Source: Acinetobacter ursingii DSM 16037 = CIP 107286
GTDB taxonomy: Bacteria; Pseudomonadota; Gammaproteobacteria; Pseudomonadales; Moraxellaceae
Direction: 5' to 3'
Length of the DNA: 64,000 nucleotides
Assembly (NCBI RefSeq): GCF_000368825.1
Contig: NZ_KB849717.1
Location: 1-64,000 of the forward strand
Shown: piece after piece, positions 58,158 to 64,000 of the stretch
Numbering within the stretch: the stretch's first letter is position 1
How the letters are laid out: each line of letters opens with the position of its first letter
Notes under the pieces: model-generated
Seen by the model: the letters and a program-made list of their open reading frames with translations, nothing else
What the model was told of the DNA's origin: nothing
Databases searched by the model: none
Translations under genes and position numbers: made by a program

Positions 58158-59590
58158 TTGACTTCATCTTCGAGTTTTAACTTGGCAACACCCTGCGCAT
58201 TAGTGAGATTCTGCTGAACCTGAATACGCTGGATCATTTTTTCGAGCACTTCTACCAGTTCAGGATATTCAAAATTTTGTACTTCCTCAAGATTAAGTAC
58301 CAAGTGAAATCCCTTGTATTCATAATCAAACCATTGTTGATTATCGGATTTTTTACCCGTGTATTTTTCCATGACTTGCCATGTTTTAACTGCACCCTGA
58401 ATACCTTTTAGATAAATAGGTGCTTTAGGTGCACATAGGAATTCATTTTTAACTAATTGATAAGTATCATCAGAAATTAAAATTTCATCGATTTCTGCCG
58501 CATATTGTAACCGTGCTGCAAGGTTGGCATCACGTCCTACAATGGTATAGGCCATACGATGGGTCGCGCCATAGTTTCCAACGTGACAATATCCCGTACT
58601 GATTCCCATACGAATGTGCAATGCTGGATAGCCCATTTTGATCCAGCGCTCACGCAATAATTTCATTTGCTGGCGCATGGCGATTGCCATTTCTACACAG
58701 GATTTCGCATCTTTCTCGACCCCTTGAGAAGTCGGATCACCAAAAAAGATAAGAATCGCGTCACCCATAAACTTATCGACAGTCGCTTCATACTGTTTGG
58801 CAATTTCAGTCATGTGACTTAAATAGTCATTCAGTAGAAATGCTAAATCATCTGGAATCAAACTCTCTGAAAGTTCGGTAAATCCCTGAATATCAGAAAA
58901 GAAAATCGTGAGTTTTTTTCGTTTATATTCAATTTTAGCTTCCGCTTCACCACGCATAATCGATTGCCAAAGCTGTAAAGGCGCATAACGACTCAGCTGG
59001 TTGGAAAATGCCATGTAACGGGTCATTTGATTATAGTAATGTTGACGAAGCTGGGTCAGTTTTTCGATACGAATATGCTGATAATAATTGCCAATATTAA
59101 TAAAAGTAATCAGGCAAATTAGACTAATAACGGTCAGCTCCTGACTCGTTGGCTCGAAATAGTCCTGAAAACCAAAAATAAAAATAGTACTTGCATAAAA
59201 AATTGTAATCCCAATCATGCCAGACAAAGATGCCGCCATAAATGAAATTTTACTATTAATTGCAGTGTACAATAAGGCAAATAAAGAGGTAAAAGTCAGA
59301 ACCAGACTTAAATGCACGCCTGCCAATGAAACCGCAACGGCGATGACATCAATGACAAAAAAAACATTTCGGGCGACATTCTGATTAAATTTATATTGTA
59401 ACCAACGATCTAATTTGGGACTGATCAGTAAAATCAAAACCAGAAAAATAGGGATAAAGAGTTGATAGTTAGCATCTGGTGAGGTAAATGAATAAATTAC
59501 CACAATCAGTGACAGTATAAAATATCCCATCAAACGATGAAAATATGCAAACTGCCGCGGTTCCCTATCAACCAGCCTATCTAATGGCAC
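58154..59590 (-). CDS. Membrane-bound class III adenylate/guanylate cyclase
   Basis: 478-residue protein. The N-terminal half (about 18-175) has six hydrophobic helices; after a short helical linker comes a class III cyclase domain at about 215-400. Metal-binding Asp residues lie in IFFSDIQGFTEL and KFMGDAILIFFG; the transition-state region is in YTIVGRDANLAARLQ. It probably makes cAMP, as in the Acinetobacter cAMP-Vfr system that controls type IV pili, but assignment to that enzyme is inference. No receptor-type extracellular domain is seen. It is convergent with fdx and upstream genes do not overlap it. Confidence 0.87.
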   Translation of the reverse strand: MPLDRLVDREPRQFAYFHRLMGYFILSLIVVIYSFTSPDANYQLFIPIFLVLILLISPKLDRWLQYKFNQNVARNVFFVIDVIAVAVSLAGVHLSLVLTFTSLFALLYTAINSKISFMAASLSGMIGITIFYASTIFIFGFQDYFEPTSQELTVISLICLITFINIGNYYQHIRIEKLTQLRQHYYNQMTRYMAFSNQLSRYAPLQLWQSIMRGEAEAKIEYKRKKLTIFFSDIQGFTELSESLIPDDLAFLLNDYLSHMTEIAKQYEATVDKFMGDAILIFFGDPTSQGVEKDAKSCVEMAIAMRQQMKLLRERWIKMGYPALHIRMGISTGYCHVGNYGATHRMAYTIVGRDANLAARLQYAAEIDEILISDDTYQLVKNEFLCAPKAPIYLKGIQGAVKTWQVMEKYTGKKSDNQQWFDYEYKGFHLVLNLEEVQNFEYPELVEVLEKMIQRIQVQQNLTNAQGVAKLKLEDEVK

Positions 59591-59643
59591 TCTACCCTCC
59601 GATCTTTAACTTAAACCACATTTTCATGCGGTTTAACAAAGAC

Positions 59644-60078
59644 TTAGTCCATACGCCAATCAAATGGCATATCACCCTGTCCGCGTAAAGCTAACATCAA
59701 AGTCTGGCGCATATGTGCAAGTACATCATTACTATATGGTACCGCAGGTGTTCCCCATACTGGTTTAGGCCAAGCGACATCGTTCTGATAACGAACCACA
59801 TGATGAAAATGCAACTGTGGCACCATATTACCTAGTGCGGCAACATTCATCTTATCTGCACGGAAAACACGGGCTAATTGGCTAGATAACCAGCTTGATT
59901 CACGCAGGAACTGTTCCTGATCAGCTTGGCTTAACTCATAAAGCTCTGTAATTCCAGGTACACGCGGTATAAGAATCAACCATGGAAATTGCATATCATT
60001 CATTAAACGACATGTTGAAAGCGGGAAATCGCCTACAAAAAAAGTATCTTGAGCAAGTTGTGGATGCAAACTAAACAT
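59644..60078 (-). CDS. HIT-domain protein
   Basis: 144-residue histidine-triad protein, a likely nucleotidyl hydrolase/transferase. The triad region reads QLHFHHVVRY (about 88-97), fitting H-phi-H-phi-H with one changed spacing position. LIPRVPGITELYELSQADQEQFL upstream is the usual dimer and substrate segment. It is 53 bases upstream of the cyclase gene on the same strand. Substrate unknown; related small HIT proteins act on dinucleoside polyphosphates or AMP-lysine. Confidence 0.85.
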   Translation of the reverse strand: MFSLHPQLAQDTFFVGDFPLSTCRLMNDMQFPWLILIPRVPGITELYELSQADQEQFLRESSWLSSQLARVFRADKMNVAALGNMVPQLHFHHVVRYQNDVAWPKPVWGTPAVPYSNDVLAHMRQTLMLALRGQGDMPFDWRMD

Positions 60079-60252
60079 ATCTTTATAAATGACGCATGAA
60101 TTATGATGGCTAATACTATCACAACACTTGTGATGTGAGTATTATTAGTACCTTGTTTACTTACAAATAACAATGATTTTATTCAATAATTCAGCGATAA
60201 AAGTCCAATTTTACAGCGGTTTGCTGATCGATTTAGCCAACCTCAAGTTAAA

Positions 60253-60292
60253 CTAAAAAATGTGATGAAAATCGATGGCATTTCATCACATT
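60253..60292 (-). terminator. Terminator after mfd
   Basis: 12-bp stem AATGTGATGAAA/TTTCATCACATT with a 10-base loop and a six-T run on the minus strand. Confidence 0.85.
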
Positions 60293-60314
60293 AACTTAAC
60301 AAAAGTTGCATGTC

Positions 60315-63300
60315 TTAATGCAACTCATTAACAAGTTTTGCAAGTAAATCCTGAATAAATTGGACACGTTTATCATATTCCTGTAATTGCACTGTAATTT
60401 TTAAGCGCTGCCCACCTTCCATCCGATAATAAGTTGGATTTTTCTGCATCAGTTGAATAATGCTGATCGCTTGTACAGGCGTATCTGGTGAAAATTCAAC
60501 ATAGCCTCCGTTTGCATTGATATCAATCTTGGTTATACCTAGATGTTCGGCTTTAAGACGAATCTGATGCACACTAAATAGCTGTTTAACGGCTTGTGGC
60601 AATGTTCCAAAACGATCAATCAATTCCATGCGGATATTATCAAGTTTTTCCTGGGTATCGGTATTGCTGATTCGTTTATAAAATAACAATCGCTGATGCA
60701 CATCTCCAAGATAATCATCTGGAATTAAAGCAGGCATGTGTAAATTAATTTCTGCGGTTAAAGATAATGGCGCATCGAAATTCGGTGTTTTACCCTTTTG
60801 AATGGCTTTGGTGGCTTTTTCTAGCATTTCCATATACAAGCTATAACCAATTGCCTGCATAGAACCACTTTGCTGTTCACCCAATAATTCACCCGCACCA
60901 CGGATTTCCAAGTCTTCGGTGGCGAGCATAAAACCCGCACCTAGCGTTGAAGCGCGTTGAATCGCATCCAGACGTTTTTCGGCATCACCTTTCAAATGTT
61001 TAATTGATGGTACCAACAAATAGGCATAAGCCTGATGATGCGAGCGCCCAACTCGACCACGTAATTGATGCAATTGCGCCAATCCAAGCTTATCGGCTCG
61101 TTCAATGATAATGGTATTGGCATTAGGGACATCAATTCCTGTTTCAATAATGGTTGAACACACCAATACATTGAATTCTTTATGATAAAACTGCTGCATC
61201 ACTTGTTCGAGCTCACGTTCACGCATCTGCCCATGTGCAACTGCTAAGCGCGCTTCAGGCACTAGATGCCGAATATTTTCGGCAGTGCGCTCAATCGTAT
61301 CGACTTCATTATGTAAGAAATAAACCTGACCACCCCGTAGTAATTCACGCAAAATGGCTTCTTTGACAGACTCATCGGTATGTTCTTGCATAAAGGTTTT
61401 TACTGCCAAACGTCGTGCTGGCGGTGTCGCAATAATCGATAAATCACGCATTCCTGAAAATGCCATATTTAAGGTACGCGGAATCGGCGTTGCTGTTAAT
61501 GTCAGCATATCGACATCAGCACGCAAGGCTTTAATTCGCTCTTTATCTCTTACACCAAAACGATGTTCTTCATCGACAATCATTAAGCCCAGATTTTTAA
61601 ACTGGACATTTTCCTGAAGTAATTTATGTGTTCCAATCACAATATCGACTTTGCCATCAATCAAATCTTCAATATTTTTTTGATGCGTTTTGTTGGAACC
61701 AAAACGCGATAAAACTTCGATGCGTACAGGCCAGTCTGCAAAACGATCTTTAAAAGATTCATAATGTTGCTGCGCCAAAAGTGTTGTTGGAACTAAAACC
61801 GCCACCTGTTTATTATTTTGCAATGCCACAAAAGCCGCTCGCATCGCCACTTCAGTTTTACCAAAACCGACATCACCACAGACCAAACGATCCATTGGTT
61901 TTGCTAAATGCATATCGTGTATAGTCGCTTCAATGGCATTGGCCTGATCGAGCGTTTCTTCATAGGCAAAACCACTGGCAAATTGCATATACAAACTTTG
62001 ATCCAGTTCAAAAGCAAACCCCGGTTTAGATTGACGACGCGCCTGTATATGTAATAATTCCGCAGCTACATCGTGAATTTGCTCTAAAGCTTTACGTTTT
62101 GCTTTGCTCCATGTATCTGTTCCCAGTTTATGTAATGGCGCAAGATCAGGATCACCACCACTGTAGCGACTAATCAAATGCAAATTGGTGACGGGAACAT
62201 AAACTTTAGCTCCCTCAGCATAATCAAGCTGCAAAAACTCATGATCCTGTCCATCGATTGCCAGTGTGATCAGTCCTGCATATCGTCCGACTCCATGATC
62301 GATATGCACCACAGGCGCGCCAATGCTGAGTTCGGTGAGGCTACGGATCAGAAATTCTTCTGAAACTTCTTGTTGACGTTTACGACGGCGTTGTACAACA
62401 CGATGCTCATAAAGCTGGTTTTCTGAAATCACTGAAAGCTGATCTCGAATCACCAAGCCTCGATCTAAGGGCGCGTTGGTAATCGCAATCACATATTGCT
62501 GTTTAAGAAAATCGCTAAACCCCTCGACATTTGGAATTTCACCCAGACTCGATCGCAATGAATCTTTTAAACTTTCACGACGACCTGCACTTTCAGCGAC
62601 CAAAAGCACGGGATGATTTGACTCATCAATATACTGTTTGACACTTTCAAAAGGATGCTCTTTTTTGGCGTCGACAGGTAGTTTCGGTGGAGCTAAGGTA
62701 TCAAGATTGATTGCGCCTGCACGTAGTTCTGTTGCTTCTGCACTGGCTAAAATTCGGGGGAATTGATTAAGACGTTCAAGCACCAGATTTGGCATGAGAA
62801 ATAATTCTTCTGGAGCTAAAAGTGGCTGATCAATATTATGTCTACGACTTTCATAACGCTGTAGAACATCTTTCCAAAATTGAGATAAACATTCATCCAG
62901 ATCCGTATTTGTAATGACAACGCAATTCTTTGGTAAGTAAGATGTAAATGCACTTTGCGTTTGCATTATTTCCTTTTCAAAAAATAAGGGGAAATAAAAC
63001 TCAACACCCGGTGATGAAATTCCATCTAATACATCTTGATAGATCGGATTTTTCTTAGGATTTGCCGTTGGAAAACTTTCAGCGTAACGGTCACGAAAGA
63101 CTGAACGTCCTTCTTTTAATGGAAATTCTTTTGCGGGTAATACTGTAAATTGATCCAGACTCTCAGTCGTTCGTTGGGTTTCTGGATCAAAAAATTTGAG
63201 TGTATCAATTTCATCATCGAATAAGTCAACACGAATCGGTTGTTCTTGTCCAGAAGCGAAAATATCCATGATGCTGCCACGAACGGCAAACTCACCATGA

Positions 63301-63797
63301 TCATAAACCGTATCGACCAGATGGTAACCCGCCTGAATCAGTCTTAATTTTTCTTTTTCCAGATCAAACTTTTGTCCCCCACGAATATCAAAATGTTCTC
63401 CCAATATCCATGAAACAGGCGCAACTCGTTGAGCCAGTGTCGCAGCAGAGATCAGCAAGACCCCTTTTTGCGGCATATTGGATAGAATCGCAAGGCGTTC
63501 TGAAACAATGTCCTGATGAGGCGAAAGACGATCATAAGGCAAAATTTCCCAGTCAGGAAAAATTGTGGGTTTAACCCCATAAAATTCAAGCTCACTTTCA
63601 AGTTGAGCCAAGTGCTGATTATTTCTTGCTACAATGACCAATAGAGATGCACATTGATCGGCCATTTCTTTAAATAGTAATGCGCCAGATGAACCTAATA
63701 TTGATCCGATCCAGCGTTTTTCGCCTGCTTTTAATTGCTGTAATTTGAGCTGAGAGATTTCTTGTTGGAACATTGAATGTGTTTGGATAAAAGACAT
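60315..63797 (-). CDS. mfd: Transcription-repair coupling factor Mfd
   Basis: 1160-residue ATP-dependent translocase that removes stalled RNA polymerase from DNA lesions and recruits UvrA. N-terminal UvrB-like region (ILPYDRLSPHQDIVSERLAIL), RNA polymerase-interacting domain (about 480-550, GAPVVHIDHGVGRYAGL), helicase motor with Walker A GDVGFGKTEVA and DEEH box (IVDEEHRFGVRDKERI), then the C-terminal TRCF domain. I chose ATG 63797 (E. coli Mfd is 1148 residues); the frame is open from a TTG at 63857, and an ATG at 63773 is also possible. Intact. Confidence 0.95.
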   Translation of the reverse strand: MSFIQTHSMFQQEISQLKLQQLKAGEKRWIGSILGSSGALLFKEMADQCASLLVIVARNNQHLAQLESELEFYGVKPTIFPDWEILPYDRLSPHQDIVSERLAILSNMPQKGVLLISAATLAQRVAPVSWILGEHFDIRGGQKFDLEKEKLRLIQAGYHLVDTVYDHGEFAVRGSIMDIFASGQEQPIRVDLFDDEIDTLKFFDPETQRTTESLDQFTVLPAKEFPLKEGRSVFRDRYAESFPTANPKKNPIYQDVLDGISSPGVEFYFPLFFEKEIMQTQSAFTSYLPKNCVVITNTDLDECLSQFWKDVLQRYESRRHNIDQPLLAPEELFLMPNLVLERLNQFPRILASAEATELRAGAINLDTLAPPKLPVDAKKEHPFESVKQYIDESNHPVLLVAESAGRRESLKDSLRSSLGEIPNVEGFSDFLKQQYVIAITNAPLDRGLVIRDQLSVISENQLYEHRVVQRRRKRQQEVSEEFLIRSLTELSIGAPVVHIDHGVGRYAGLITLAIDGQDHEFLQLDYAEGAKVYVPVTNLHLISRYSGGDPDLAPLHKLGTDTWSKAKRKALEQIHDVAAELLHIQARRQSKPGFAFELDQSLYMQFASGFAYEETLDQANAIEATIHDMHLAKPMDRLVCGDVGFGKTEVAMRAAFVALQNNKQVAVLVPTTLLAQQHYESFKDRFADWPVRIEVLSRFGSNKTHQKNIEDLIDGKVDIVIGTHKLLQENVQFKNLGLMIVDEEHRFGVRDKERIKALRADVDMLTLTATPIPRTLNMAFSGMRDLSIIATPPARRLAVKTFMQEHTDESVKEAILRELLRGGQVYFLHNEVDTIERTAENIRHLVPEARLAVAHGQMRERELEQVMQQFYHKEFNVLVCSTIIETGIDVPNANTIIIERADKLGLAQLHQLRGRVGRSHHQAYAYLLVPSIKHLKGDAEKRLDAIQRASTLGAGFMLATEDLEIRGAGELLGEQQSGSMQAIGYSLYMEMLEKATKAIQKGKTPNFDAPLSLTAEINLHMPALIPDDYLGDVHQRLLFYKRISNTDTQEKLDNIRMELIDRFGTLPQAVKQLFSVHQIRLKAEHLGITKIDINANGGYVEFSPDTPVQAISIIQLMQKNPTYYRMEGGQRLKITVQLQEYDKRVQFIQDLLAKLVNELH

Positions 63798-63869
63798 AGC
63801 ATCTATATTAACATGATGAGCCAAGACCAAACTTGATTTATGTTGTTGTTTGCGCAAGCTTTGAAGGAA

Positions 63870-64000
63870 TTATTTGTCTCGTTTAAACTCACGGTAATAT
63901 TGATTGAGCTTTTCGATCAGGCTTTTGAATTGTTGTAAATTCTCGTGATTATTTCCCAAACGCTGGACATAACGTCCTGTTGCCATTTCCAGATCAATTT
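63870..64000 (-). CDS. Truncated gene at the window edge (C-terminal 42 residues)
   Basis: Minus-strand frame ending at TAA 63870-63872 and open to the end of the window. The visible C-terminus is charged and helical (QRLGNNHENLQQFKSLIEKL), and ends REFKRDK. It sits directly upstream of mfd with a 72-base gap to the chosen mfd start. The 5' end lies beyond the window and I do not recognise the protein. Confidence 0.6.
   Translation of the reverse strand, partial: IDLEMATGRYVQRLGNNHENLQQFKSLIEKLNQYYREFKRDK

Overview
The window is a chromosomal segment of an Acinetobacter species (Moraxellaceae). Base composition is AT-rich. The best taxonomic marker is the umuDC pair at 18 kb, where UmuD has the N-terminal extension typical of the Acinetobacter SOS regulator UmuDAb. 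The isc, accBC, gcdH and brnQ genes are also of gamma-proteobacterial type.

Layout. Positions 1-5.6 kb hold an rRNA operon on the minus strand: 16S, tRNA-Ile, tRNA-Ala, 23S. The 5S gene lies outside the window. Positions 5.6-11 kb hold a glutarate/glutaryl-CoA module: class III CoA-transferase, MFS carrier, gcdH and a divergent LysR regulator. Positions 11-25.8 kb are mixed housekeeping genes: a small SpoT-like HD hydrolase, a LysR regulator, map, brnQ, umuDC, aroQ-accB-accC, an amidase and an MFS carrier.

Positions 26.2-46.8 kb form a large accessory catabolic region. It contains a TIM-barrel isomerase/Gfo-Idh pair and an aldo-keto reductase. It has two copies of a module made of a ketosteroid-dehydrogenase-like flavoprotein, a NIPSNAP protein, an aromatic-acid-type MFS carrier and an IclR regulator. 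One copy adds a second flavoprotein, an AroE-like dehydrogenase and a second TIM-barrel protein. An OprB-type porin, a TetR/MFS pair and an SDR complete the region. I infer uptake, oxidation and ring desaturation of one or more hydroaromatic (cyclohexane-type) carboxylic acids; the substrate is unknown. A 15-bp palindrome, TGGAACA-A-TGTTCCA, overlaps the -35 position of two promoters 10.6 kb apart with identical geometry, so one IclR protein probably controls both operons. Two genes are broken: a 1-base frameshift in the second TIM-barrel gene and an in-frame stop in the third flavoprotein gene. The region ends in an intact IS256-family element with an 8-bp target duplication, inserted beside an IS5-family remnant.

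Positions 48.9-64 kb return to core genes: ppiD, a HU gene, a phasin-like gene, an SCP2/UbiJ-like membrane-anchored gene, the complete iscRSUA-hscBA-fdx operon with a recognisable IscR type 1 site, a membrane class III nucleotide cyclase, a HIT protein, mfd and a truncated gene at the edge.
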